Assembly: GCF_023516715.1 (NCBI RefSeq) | Contig: NZ_JAMGSI010000003.1 | Span: 111,481 to 175,480, forward strand | Length of the DNA stretch: 64,000 bases | Direction of reading: 5' to 3' | Source of the DNA: Akkermansia massiliensis | GTDB taxonomy: Bacteria > Verrucomicrobiota > Verrucomicrobiia > Verrucomicrobiales > Akkermansiaceae | Part shown: positions 51,873-61,100 of the stretch, in pieces | Numbering within the stretch: position 1 is the stretch's first letter | Layout of the letters: every line of letters begins with the position of its first letter | Notes under the pieces: generated by a model | Database searches by the model: none | What the model was told of the DNA's origin: nothing | The model's input: only the letters and a program-made list of their open reading frames with translations | Made by a program: the position numbers and the translations under genes

Positions 51873-53159
51873 TTATTTCAGCCAGCCGTACTCCATGATG
51901 AGCGCCGCTTCCACTTCCGCATTCTTGGCGGCTTCCGCATCCAGATTCTCATGCATGGTTTTAATATCCTTCCTTTGCGCCAGATATTCCTTGCCTGATA
52001 AAGCCATCCTGGACTTTTTAAACTCAATTTCCTTCAAAATGACTTTCTTCCAGATTTCAAATCTTTTCCTGCTCTCCATCAGCGCGGCCACCTTGATGCG
52101 CCTCTGCTGCAAATCCATCACAACCTTTTTCTGCATCAGATCATGATTTTCCTTGGCCGTCTTGTATTGGAACCAGGAGGTCAGCCGGGTGTCCAATTCT
52201 TCACGCAGGCTCATATTCACCTGCATGTCTCCGGCGCCTGCAAAGAACCCCTGGTAAGTGCCGCCCGTACTGGAAAACAAGGTAGGGCTGTAAAAATTAA
52301 TATCCACGGACGGGAAAAACTTCATCTTGGCATTTAAAACCTGCAACCTGGAAGCTTCCAATTCCATGGCTACCATGGTCACCACCAGCAAATCCAAATG
52401 GCGGGAAGCACTCTTGTATTTCCTCCAGTCCACCCTGGGCATCGTTTCAGGCCTGACGAGCCACTGGGCATCCATATTCCCCATGAGGACAGCAAATCCC
52501 TGGGAAATTTCACTCACTCTCTTCTCCCAGTCATCCTGGATCAATTTCTTCTGAACTCCATCATCGTCATAGGGCACGGCATCCAGCCGGTTCTTATGGC
52601 TGACACATGCATTCTGATAGGAAAGTACCTGCCGGTACAACCTGGACACCAGCTCCCTTTTTTTCATCTCCAAGGTTTTCCGGGCCGTATAAACGGCGGA
52701 TTTGGCCGAATAATAATCAAAAGGTATCTGCGTCAGGGACGGCATATTAAACAGAATATTGGTATTATACTCTACATCCTGCGCTGTTACACGGGTCAGC
52801 TCGCTCAGCTCTTTTGTCAGCATCCAATCCAGGTTCACGCCCGGAATGACCTGGGTATACACGCTGATAACAGAACGTTCCGTAGCCCTGAGAGCCTGTT
52901 CCGAGCGCTTCAAATCCAAATTTCCCTCCATCATGACGGCCATTGCCGTATCCCATGAGATTTCCCTCCGGGGCAGTTCGTCCCAGTTGGGGATGGCAGC
53001 CATTTTATCCATCAGCTCCACCGTTTTTCTTTCCATGTGCTTATCCACGGAACAGGAAGTACATGCAACGGCGCAAATACAGAAACCCAACAGAGTCCTC
53101 CACCGAGCCACCCTGAATGGACTCCAGAAAAAGCTGCAAACCGAGGAGAAAAGGAGCAT
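51873..53159 (-). CDS. TolC-like outer-membrane efflux protein
   Basis: The 428-residue protein has an N-terminal signal with Cys residues near 29-36 (FCICAVACTSC) that may be a lipoprotein signal, although the lipobox is not canonical. The body is a long alpha-helical protein with two repeats in the OEP style (AVMMEGNLDLKRSEQALRA, AMELEASRLQVLNAK), plus short beta strands with Tyr/Phe. TolC-family proteins form the outer-membrane exit duct of tripartite pumps. The locus around it contains the adaptor, ATPase and permease. Confidence 0.75.
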   Translation of the reverse strand: MLLFSSVCSFFWSPFRVARWRTLLGFCICAVACTSCSVDKHMERKTVELMDKMAAIPNWDELPRREISWDTAMAVMMEGNLDLKRSEQALRATERSVISVYTQVIPGVNLDWMLTKELSELTRVTAQDVEYNTNILFNMPSLTQIPFDYYSAKSAVYTARKTLEMKKRELVSRLYRQVLSYQNACVSHKNRLDAVPYDDDGVQKKLIQDDWEKRVSEISQGFAVLMGNMDAQWLVRPETMPRVDWRKYKSASRHLDLLVVTMVAMELEASRLQVLNAKMKFFPSVDINFYSPTLFSSTGGTYQGFFAGAGDMQVNMSLREELDTRLTSWFQYKTAKENHDLMQKKVVMDLQQRRIKVAALMESRKRFEIWKKVILKEIEFKKSRMALSGKEYLAQRKDIKTMHENLDAEAAKNAEVEAALIMEYGWLK

Positions 53160-53312
53160 ACTGGTGCCCGTTTCATAACTTCTGCCTCTGAAAAGTCAAG
53201 TACCAACACAGCAGAACCGGGAAAAGGAGGAAGGGGGAAGATCAGCAATGGCAAGCCGAAATCCTCTTCCATCCCCTTTCTGAAAGGGGTTCCATTTTCC
53301 AAATTTCCTTCC

Positions 53313-53339
53313 TTGACAGATCATAGGAAATACTACAAT
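53313..53339 (+). promoter_or_regulatory. Candidate promoter of the lipoprotein pair B and C
   Basis: TTGACA (53313-53318) and TACAAT (53334-53339) with a 15-base spacer lie 35 bases before the lipoprotein B start. The -35 is a perfect match; the spacer is short. The gap also has to contain the divergent promoter of the TolC-like gene. Confidence 0.5.
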
Positions 53340-53373
53340 CTCCTTCAATAAACATTATCTACAGTTATTTGTT

Positions 53374-53856
53374 ATGCTCCCTCTTTCCCAGAAAATCTCC
53401 CTGGCCTGCTGTTCCCTTGGACTTCTCTTTTTGACGCAATGCGGCGGAAGCAGCAGTAGCGGCGGCAATGCCCCCGATACCCTCAACGGTACCGTATTAT
53501 CTATCAGGCTGGGAATAACGGCATCGGATTTCCCGAATATTTTTGAACTGATCACCGCCACCAACGGACAGTCCAGTCTTCAAACCCGTGGACAGAATAT
53601 TGAAGAATGGAATGGCTCTCCAACCGTGATTTACCACAAGACGGGCAATAATGCAGCTACTCTGAACCTGCGCTGGATTGCAGGGAAAAACAATACTACG
53701 GCATATTCCATGGACCTCCCTGCTCTGGAATTTGACCAATCCACCCATGCATCCGTAGGCGGCGAAGGAGGAACGCTTTCACGCCAGCCCGCAGGACAAG
53801 AAATGCAAACTCTCAATGGCGTCAGTGCAGACGTTACCATTACTTACAGCAACTAA
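53374..53856 (+). CDS. Small CGG-type lipoprotein (B)
   Basis: The 160-residue protein has a lipobox LTQC (Cys near 23) followed by GGSSSSGGNAPD. The mature part has the segment VIYHKTGNNAATLNLRWIAG and LPALEFDQSTHASVGGEGG, which align by eye with lipoprotein A at 36281 and partly with D at 57380. A Gly/Ser spacer after the lipidated Cys suggests surface or outer-membrane anchoring. It lies between the TolC-like gene and lipoprotein C on the opposite strand to the exporter. Function unknown. Confidence 0.7.
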   Translation: MLPLSQKISLACCSLGLLFLTQCGGSSSSGGNAPDTLNGTVLSIRLGITASDFPNIFELITATNGQSSLQTRGQNIEEWNGSPTVIYHKTGNNAATLNLRWIAGKNNTTAYSMDLPALEFDQSTHASVGGEGGTLSRQPAGQEMQTLNGVSADVTITYSN

Positions 53857-53903
53857 TCATCCCTTTCCGTCTTACTCATATAATTTCAATATCCTCCATC
53901 TAT

Positions 53904-54371
53904 ATGAATACTCGTTTTTGCATCATGGCATCTCTGCTCCTCCCCTCCTTTTTGTGCACGTCCGTGCTCACAGGTTGCGGGGGCTCCAGTAAAACGGAAG
54001 AAATCTATATTCCTGTCGGAACAGCCCGCAATGTAGAAATCTCCCTGGAAAACAACCAGGTATATACGGTTGCCTTTGACGTTGTTTCCACACACAACGC
54101 CAACATCTATTCCGGAGAGAGCGCGGAGCCCAGTGTCGCGTCCATGCACGTCAGAGGCTATGTTCCCGCTGATGACACCGCCGCTGAAATAGCTTTTTAC
54201 TGGTACACCAACAGAGCCGGTGAAGAGGCCTTCCCCTGCTACTTGATCATGACCGACGTTAAAAATGTAACCAAAGGCACAGGAACCGCTACATGCGCCC
54301 TGTCTGATCCCTATTTTGCCGATCCTGCCGTTACCGACCGGCCCGGTACTCTGACGAAATTCAATAAATAA
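53904..54371 (+). CDS. Small CGG-type lipoprotein (C)
   Basis: The 155-residue protein starts MNTRFCIMASLLLPSF and has the lipobox VLTGC (Cys near 25) followed by GGSS. The mature part contains MHVRGYVPADDTAAEIAFYW and a C-terminal DVKNVTKGTGTATC, a layout similar to the other three small lipoproteins. It is 47 bases downstream of B and ends in a strong terminator, so B and C form one transcript. Homology with A, B and D is weaker than among those three. Confidence 0.65.
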   Translation: MNTRFCIMASLLLPSFLCTSVLTGCGGSSKTEEIYIPVGTARNVEISLENNQVYTVAFDVVSTHNANIYSGESAEPSVASMHVRGYVPADDTAAEIAFYWYTNRAGEEAFPCYLIMTDVKNVTKGTGTATCALSDPYFADPAVTDRPGTLTKFNK

Positions 54372-54394
54372 CCAGAATTCATTCTCTGACTTTT

Positions 54395-54427
54395 AAAGGC
54401 CTGCGGACTTCCTCCGCAGGCCTTTTT
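54395..54427 (+). terminator. Rho-independent terminator of the lipoprotein B-C transcript
   Basis: Arms 54395-54407 (AAAGGCCTGCGGA) and 54413-54425 are a perfect 13-bp stem with a 5-base loop, followed by T on the plus strand. It lies 24 bases past the lipoprotein C stop. Confidence 0.9.
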
Positions 54428-54499
54428 GTATCAAAAAACCGCATTTCCAAACGAAGGAGGAACAATTATTTACCCCCCGGCATGGGGCATGAGCACTGC

Positions 54500-55645
54500 T
54501 TACTTCAACACTTTCCCAATAGGGCGATAGGCAGAGAAGGCAACCGGCACGGAAGAAAGCAACACACAGATCAAAAGTGAAACTCCCAAAAGCCACAAAT
54601 CCTGCCGTATGTCCGCATACGTCAACACCGCATCGCCCAGCTTGAAAAATTCTCCCAGGACAATCTTTTGAGTCTTCATGAAGGCCCATACAGCTCCGGC
54701 ATAAGAAATTCCTATCAGGAATATGTTCTCCACAATAAATGTCAGCACCAGCAGAGCCGGACGCACCCCAAAACTTTTCATCAATGTATAGACATACTCG
54801 TTCTGCCGGAATTCCATAGACGCCAGGGCAATCAGAAGAATGCCTACAATAACCGCAATACCGATAGAAAAACCGGTCCGGCATTCCATCTGGTTGCTCA
54901 TCAGCACTTCCAACCTCTTCAACATGCTCACATGAGTCTGAACCATCGTCATGCTCCCGTCATAGCGCACCATATTATTAAGCGTTTCCTCAATATTCTG
55001 GATATTGTCCGCCGTCATCTCATGAACCCTGATTACATACCGGTCATTGCTTATAGGGGCCTCCTGCCCGGTATTGAAAGCTCCTTCCGGAGCCAGCACC
55101 ACTCCTGAAGGATATAATTTCCCTAAAAGGTGGTTCTCCGGCAACGGGGATGCATTCAATGAAAAGTCAAAATCCCCGATGACAACTCTGCACGGTCCCG
55201 GATGCAGGGAACTCCTGTCCGGGTGAAACAAAAGGACGACAGGCACTTCCTCCAGCCCCAGATCAGCAAGATAAAAGCAGGACTCCATATTGTATTCCAG
55301 AATGGGGAAAACCGCCTTTCCCACACGGGCGAATCCCGCGGGAGCATCTTTTAACGCCAGGACGTCGCAGCCATACAAGGAAGGCAATTCATGCTGAAGC
55401 AAATTCCTTTTGGAAGGTTCACCGTCGCGCACGGTATCAAGGACTACAATCAGATCAGCCCCGTTTCTTTTGATCTCATCATGCAGCATCTTTGCAGAGA
55501 GAACATAATTCGCAAGAAACGAAAGGGCGCACAGGGAGAGGAAAAACGCTACCAATACCCGGGAAAGCGGGCTGGCGGGCCTTTCCCTCCACCGGTGCAG
55601 AGTATCCTTAAAGAGATACAGGCTGATTAAAATCAATGATTTCAT
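54500..55645 (-). CDS. FtsX-family ABC permease (MacB/LolE-like, short)
   Basis: The 381-residue permease has one N-terminal helix (near 25-48), a periplasmic domain of about 190 residues, and three C-terminal helices with the FtsX signature ALASMEFRQNEYVYTLMKSFGV (positions about 265-287). The layout is that of MacB/LolE without fused ATPase. Its start overlaps the ATPase gene by 38 bases, so it is coupled. The pump is completed by the adaptor and the TolC-like protein. Confidence 0.8.
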   Translation of the reverse strand: MKSLILISLYLFKDTLHRWRERPASPLSRVLVAFFLSLCALSFLANYVLSAKMLHDEIKRNGADLIVVLDTVRDGEPSKRNLLQHELPSLYGCDVLALKDAPAGFARVGKAVFPILEYNMESCFYLADLGLEEVPVVLLFHPDRSSLHPGPCRVVIGDFDFSLNASPLPENHLLGKLYPSGVVLAPEGAFNTGQEAPISNDRYVIRVHEMTADNIQNIEETLNNMVRYDGSMTMVQTHVSMLKRLEVLMSNQMECRTGFSIGIAVIVGILLIALASMEFRQNEYVYTLMKSFGVRPALLVLTFIVENIFLIGISYAGAVWAFMKTQKIVLGEFFKLGDAVLTYADIRQDLWLLGVSLLICVLLSSVPVAFSAYRPIGKVLK

Positions 55646-56240
55646 GAGTCAGGTCAAAGAGCCGGGAATCATGCGTGCTTAAAATGCATATCTTATCGGA
55701 CGGGTATTCCCTGATCAATTTCTTGATGATCTCCGTATTGCTGTCATCCAGACCGGAAGTAGGTTCGTCCAGCAGCAGAATATCTGAATCCTTCATCAGC
55801 GTACGGGCCAGAGCCGCACGCTGGGCCTGTCCGCCGGACAGGCTGCCCGCCTTCTTGTGACGCAGGGATTCCAATCCCAAACGCTCCACGAGGTCGTCCA
55901 CTCTTTGTGTCCACTGTTTTTTAGGCAGCATGGCCATCTCCGCACACAATTGAAGATTCCTCTCCACCGTAGCCAGAGGCAGCAGATTGATCCCCTGAAA
56001 CATGTAACTTACTTCCTTCCTGCGATAAAGAGCATCAGTGAGAGAACGCCGGCCGGGAGCAAGAACCTTTCCGCGCTGGGGTTTCAGATAACCGGCCAAA
56101 AGTTTCAGCAGCGTGGTTTTTCCGCATCCGGAATACCCTTTTAAAATAGTGATTCCAGATGAAAAAAGCCTACTGTAGTTTTCAAAAATCCATTGCTTTC
56201 CCGAGTAGCTGAAATAAACGGATTCACATGCCAATTTCAT
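55608..56240 (-). CDS. ABC transporter ATP-binding protein (exporter cassette)
   Basis: The 210-residue ATPase has Walker A GYSGCGKT (35-42), Q-loop FQGINLLPLATVERN, signature LSGGQAQRAALART, Walker B ILLLDEPTSGLD and H-loop STHDSR. It belongs to the MacB/LolD-like group. It overlaps the adaptor gene stop (ATGA) and the permease start, so the three genes are one operon. Confidence 0.9.
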   Translation of the reverse strand: MKLACESVYFSYSGKQWIFENYSRLFSSGITILKGYSGCGKTTLLKLLAGYLKPQRGKVLAPGRRSLTDALYRRKEVSYMFQGINLLPLATVERNLQLCAEMAMLPKKQWTQRVDDLVERLGLESLRHKKAGSLSGGQAQRAALARTLMKDSDILLLDEPTSGLDDSNTEIIKKLIREYPSDKICILSTHDSRLFDLTHEIIDFNQPVSL

Positions 56241-57301
56241 TTTTTCCGTACAATCAATTCCGTTTCTCCATTTACGATCAGCTCCATATCCGGATGCGTT
56301 TTTTCAAGCAGTTCCTGCCAGGAGGAACATTTCCTTCCTTCCGGACTGGAGGCCAGCAAAACCTTATTGAGACGAATCACCTCTCCGGAAGGAGAATAAT
56401 AGAGCCTGGCCGTGCAATTGGAACCCAGCATGGCGTGAGCCCGGTCATGATCCTTTGGAGACAGGCGGAAAAAATAAGCCAGTAAATCCCCCCCGCTGGA
56501 AGTGTTTTTCTCTACACGCTTGAAAGCAAAGTTCCCCCGCAGCATGGAACCGTCACTCATGGGAACAGCCAGATATAATGATTCCGGCGGCAGCCTGGTC
56601 AAATCAGGATCCGCTATGGAAATGGTAATATAATAGGCGGAATCATCACAAACGGTAGCAATGGCTGCCGCCGCATCCAGATACAGGGATACGCTGTTGT
56701 CCCGCGGGAAGGAAAACTGGTACTGCAGCTTGCCGTCAAAGGGCATTTTAAGGATGTATTTTTCCTCTTTCTTGCTGAAGTCCAATCTGGCCTTGTCCCC
56801 CACCATGGCTAATTCCTTTTTGGTCAGTTCAATCTTGTCCTTCAAGGATTTTTCCGCCCGTTGGCCGCCTTCCGGCTGTTTGCTGGCATACTGCCTTTCC
56901 TCCCTGGACAGGGAAGAATAAAATTTCATTTCTTCCAATTGTTTCTCCAATTCGGACAGTTCCTCCTCCTTGGCGATACGGTCTTTTAAAATCTTGACCT
57001 CCAGCTCCCTCCGCTCCATCTCAATTTCATCCTCATTGACCGTAGCAATGATGGTATCCCGCCGAACGCGGCCGTCCGCCGGAATCCAGTTGCTGACGAT
57101 GCCGTCCGCCGGCATGCTAAAAGAACGTATCCTCTCAGGGACGACCTTGGCCCTGAATACATTGATGTAGCAGTCCCTGGCTGTTTCCGGAACTTCTTCT
57201 TGAACGTTCGGAACAGTCTCCGTTCCGAAGCCATGCGGCAAAAAAGACGCCAGCATGCATGAAAATGTCACCAGGCATAATTTTCCCCAATTTTTCAACA
57301 T
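56237..57301 (-). CDS. Periplasmic adaptor (membrane-fusion) protein
   Basis: The 354-residue protein starts MLKNWGKLCL with a hydrophobic signal (about 1-25). It has a biotinyl-lipoyl-like first half (INVFRAKVVPERIRSFSMPADGIVSNWIPADGRVR) that is split by a long alpha-helical hairpin (about 95-165, rich in Glu/Lys), then LPFDG-like second half (ILKMPFDGKLQYQF). This is the HlyD/MacA design that links an inner-membrane pump to TolC. An AGGAA ribosome binding site precedes the ATG. The first gene of the exporter operon. Confidence 0.82.
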   Translation of the reverse strand: MLKNWGKLCLVTFSCMLASFLPHGFGTETVPNVQEEVPETARDCYINVFRAKVVPERIRSFSMPADGIVSNWIPADGRVRRDTIIATVNEDEIEMERRELEVKILKDRIAKEEELSELEKQLEEMKFYSSLSREERQYASKQPEGGQRAEKSLKDKIELTKKELAMVGDKARLDFSKKEEKYILKMPFDGKLQYQFSFPRDNSVSLYLDAAAAIATVCDDSAYYITISIADPDLTRLPPESLYLAVPMSDGSMLRGNFAFKRVEKNTSSGGDLLAYFFRLSPKDHDRAHAMLGSNCTARLYYSPSGEVIRLNKVLLASSPEGRKCSSWQELLEKTHPDMELIVNGETELIVRKK

Positions 57302-57310
57302 ATTTCCTGC

Positions 57311-57348
57311 AAAAAAAAGCGCGGCCATCCTTCACGAACGACCGCACT
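57311..57348 (-). terminator. Terminator between lipoprotein D and the exporter operon
   Basis: Arms 57318-57326 and 57340-57348 form a 9-bp stem (two GU pairs) with a 13-base loop, followed on the minus strand by eight T that run almost to the ribosome binding site of the adaptor gene. It may end or attenuate transcription from lipoprotein D into the exporter. Confidence 0.65.
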
Positions 57349-57379
57349 TTGAATATAAAAACTGTGACTCATGGGCCAC

Positions 57380-57946
57380 TCAATTACCGGTAGGATAATA
57401 GAACACCGTGCCATCCGTTCCCGCCCAGGGGTTCCCGGCAACAATAGCTCCTTCTCCGTCCTGAATGCCGCTCACGAACGAAACGTTGCCCGTACACGTA
57501 CCCTCGGCCGTTTCATACTTTGAAGAGGTATTGAATGTGATGTCCATGTTCACCTGAACGGAGCCGTAGAAAATCACCACAATCGGACCAGGCAAAGTGA
57601 CCTGGCCCTGAGCAATCACGAAGTTGCCCACCAGAGAAGCTTTTTCCGCAGTCGTCCTTCTGTACACCATGTGAGTCGTGGCGGGAATAGAAGTACCGGC
57701 AGCGGCTCCCTGAATCTTCGCCAGAGGAAGGTCGGTATCATTGCCATCCAGCTGGATGATGAGAGAGGAGGCGTTAGCCGGGTTCACCTGATCCGTAATC
57801 GGCACTACCATATTCAGCCTGCTGCCTGAGGGAAGACAGGTTCCTTCTCCACTATCGCCGCTGCCTCCGCAGGACAGGAGCCCGGCAGACACTGCCGCCA
57901 GAGACAAAAAGGAGAGAGAATACTTGTTAAATACACGGGCAAACAT
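57380..57946 (-). CDS. Small CGG-type lipoprotein (D)
   Basis: The 188-residue protein has the signal MFARVFNKYSLSFLSLAAVS and lipobox GLLSC (Cys near 26) followed by GGSGDSGEG. It contains MVYRRTTAEKASLVGNFVIA and VNMDITFNTSSKYETAEGT, which match the same pattern (aromatic-basic strand, then F[DN] strand) in A and B. It stands immediately upstream of the adaptor gene with its own promoter and terminator, which ties the family to the exporter. Confidence 0.7.
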   Translation of the reverse strand: MFARVFNKYSLSFLSLAAVSAGLLSCGGSGDSGEGTCLPSGSRLNMVVPITDQVNPANASSLIIQLDGNDTDLPLAKIQGAAAGTSIPATTHMVYRRTTAEKASLVGNFVIAQGQVTLPGPIVVIFYGSVQVNMDITFNTSSKYETAEGTCTGNVSFVSGIQDGEGAIVAGNPWAGTDGTVFYYPTGN

Positions 57947-57967
57947 AATGGAAAATGAGTTTTTTTC

Positions 57968-57995
57968 AAGATAGTGATTCTTGGGAGAACGTCAA
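57968..57995 (-). promoter_or_regulatory. Promoter of lipoprotein D
   Basis: On the minus strand TTGACG (57990-57995) and TATCTT (57968-57973) have a 16-base spacer and lie just upstream of the lipoprotein D start. With the terminator at 57311 the gene forms a small unit; readthrough would also express the exporter. Confidence 0.55.
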
Positions 57996-58172
57996 CAAAA
58001 TAACTGCATTGATCTGCATCTTCATGCTGTTCCGCGGACTCAAAGCCCCCGGGGAAAAGAACGGACGGCCTGGTTTATCTTCCCCAGCACATCAAAACAC
58101 GCGAAATACGGAACCCCCTCTCCGCATCTTCCAGCAGCGTTCATGCATAAGCAGCATCATCTTATGATCAAC

Positions 58173-61100
58173 CTACCTGACCTTTTCCAAACGCCGCTTG
58201 AGCACGCGCCCCGTGATGAAGAGGGGGGCCGCCCCCATCAGGAACAGCAGCAGGGAGTCCTTCCAGGGGGTAGGCACCGTTCCTTCGTCCGCGCTGTAGC
58301 CGGGATCGTCCGGAGCCTTCCCCGTGTTGCCCCACGGCAGGGGCTGGCGGCGCGCCAGGAAAATTTCCGGGCGGTCCAGCGTATCACGGCTGACGCGCTG
58401 GATTTCCGCGGATTCATCCAGCATTACAATGCGGTCATTGACGTAAAAGGATTTAACGGAGGGCTTGCCCTTCCCCTGCTGTTCCAGTTCCGCAATCACC
58501 TGCCTGTAGTTTTTCTCATAGCCGTTGACCGCCGCCCTACGTACCCGCCGGACCGCGGCCTTGGCCTGTTCCGGATCGTCCGCCCCGATGGCGGCTATGT
58601 GCAGGAGCGCCATCTTGAGCAGCTTGAATTCCTCAAATTCTCTGTTGTCCAATTGGGGCTGCTCCTTGAGCTCGTCCACTTTCTCCTGAATGGTTTCACG
58701 CTCCCTTTCCCATACGTTTTTGGAGGCCTGGTCCACCACCATCGTTTCAAAGGAGTAGCGCAGGGGGCAGAATTCCGCCACCAGCGGCACGCGGCCCGGC
58801 TTGAGGCGCCCGTGTTCATCCGTGCGGTGGGCGGACCACGGGATGAACTGGTTCATTTCATCAAAGTGGACAATGGCCCCGGCCATCAGTATCTGGGGAA
58901 TCAGCAGCAGGGGCACCATATTGAGAGCCGCGCGCTCCGTTTTGGCAAAGACGGAGACCAGCAGGGACAGGCTTACGCCGATGAAGGCCGTCAGGGTCAT
59001 CGTCCCCAGGTAGATCAGGAACATTTCATGGATTTCCAGGATGGCGTTCCCCACCCACAGGAAGAGGGCGGACTGCACGGCGGAAAGCCCCGTCAGCACC
59101 AGCGCCTTGGCGAGCACGTAACCGGTCACGAACACCTTGGCGTTGCTCTCCCGCTTGAGCAGGGCGCGGTCCTTGAGCACTTCGCTGGCCGCCCCGGTCA
59201 GGCCGAAGAACATGGCCACGATGGTCGCCAGGAACAAATAGGAAGGTATGTGAAGGGCGGTGGCAAACGTGTATTCCGGGCTGGAAGAGGCGCGCAGGGT
59301 CAGGGAAATCAGCAGGGCCAGCACCGGCCCTTCCAGCAGCATGGTGTACAGCCCCATGCGGCTCCGCACGCGGCCCAGGAAGGTGCGCACGGCCCAGATG
59401 CGGAAAAGCCGCCAGAGCTGCATCACGCTGCGCCGGGGGGCAGGCGGGAATTCCAGCGTGCCTTCATACAACGTTCTGGGCGCCCCTCCTTCATGGTGGT
59501 GCCCCATTACGTTGCGGAATCGGTAGCCTTCAAAGCGCTCCTGCCACAGCCGGGGGTGCTGCCGCCTGCGGCGGTCATGCCAGGAAAGGGGGGCCTCCAG
59601 CACTTCAAACACGTAGTCCGCGCCGCCGGCCGTCCGCGCCTCCTCGGAAACGTCAATGGCCATATCCACGGCCGCCTTCCGGAAATAGCGCATCATGCCC
59701 GGCACGTCCCCCCAGTAGGCCATCTGGCCGCCGTGGTCCAGCACCAGCACCTTCTGGAACTGGTTCAGGATGGCCGTGCTGGGCCGGTGCATGGTGGCGA
59801 TCACCATCTTGTCACGGCTCATGTTCAGCATGGTCTGCATGACCAGCTTGGCGTCGGAGGTGGAAAGGCCGCTGATGGGCTCGTCCAGCAGGAAGACGTC
59901 CGCAATGCCCGCCAGGTCAAGCCCCAGGTTCAGGCGCGTGCGCTCTCCGTCGGAAATGGTGCGCGCATTCATCTCTCCCACGCGACGGGAGGCGATGTGC
60001 GTCAGCCCCAGGAATTTCAGAATGGCGTTCACCCGCCTGACGCGCTCCGACCGGGTCAGGCGCGGACGGCGGATGATGGTGGCCTGGGCGATGTGCTCGG
60101 AAACGCTCATGGCCGCATCCAGAATGTCCTCCCGCGGAATGAAGGCGATGTAGGGCCGGATCAGGTCCGGAGCGCTGTACAGAAGCTGGTTGTTGTAACG
60201 GATGCAGCCGCGCGTGGGCGGAAGCTGCCCGGCCAGCATGGAGAGCAGCGTGCTTTTTCCGGATCCGCTGGGGCCCAGGATGCAGACCATCTCTCCGCGC
60301 TTCACGGTCAGGTCAATGTTGTCCAGCACACGGCCGGAACGCATGAATTCCTTGGTCACGCCCTCCACGCTGAGGGTTCTGATGGCGTGGTATTCTTCAT
60401 CCAGCACCCCGGCGGAAAAACGGCAGCGCAAGGCGTGATAGGCGTTCAGGTGCACCACGTCCCCGTCGCGCAAGGAAACCCTTCCCCGCACGGGCCTGCC
60501 ATTGAGCAGCAGGGGCATGGAAGCCTCCACCACTTCCAGCCAGCCGGAATTGGTGGCGCTGGAAAAGGAAACCTCCAGCACCACTCCGGCGGCCAGACCC
60601 GGCGTCAGCAGCATGTCCCCCTTGCGCGCCTTTTCCGGCAGGTTGGTTACGCGCAGCTTGCGGGTCCCGGGGTCCAGGCGGAAGCGGCGTCCGATGTCCG
60701 ACATGGAGTTCTGCACCTCCCCCATGGAAAAAGGCCCCTCCCCGTCCAGCGTGAAGGAGGAATAGTAGGCCATGCGCACGTTCTCACCGGGGTACAGGCG
60801 CCGCCCGTCCACCACGAATTCCACTTCCGGCCTCAGAACCTCCACCCTGCACGCCAACCCCATGTTCACGCGCACCTCGCTGGCCCGTGAACGCACCCGG
60901 CTGATTTGCAGGGCGCCGTTGTCCAGGGAAATATAGCATACTTCCTGCTTGCCGGAACGCTTGCAATCCAGGAAGAACGCGAAGTCTTCAAAGCTTAGCG
61001 GACCTGACGGCAGCAGCACCACCTGCCCGTTGGTCAGCGGCATTACCCCGCCGGGCGGCAGGTGGCGGCCGCGCACCACAATAGGCCTGGAGCCGTCATT

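Noticed and set aside
57981..60890. Open frame of 969 codons on the plus strand opposite the large ABC gene
   Set aside because: Extremely rich in His, Gly, Gln and Arg as expected for an antisense frame, and the opposite strand shows clear ABC motifs.
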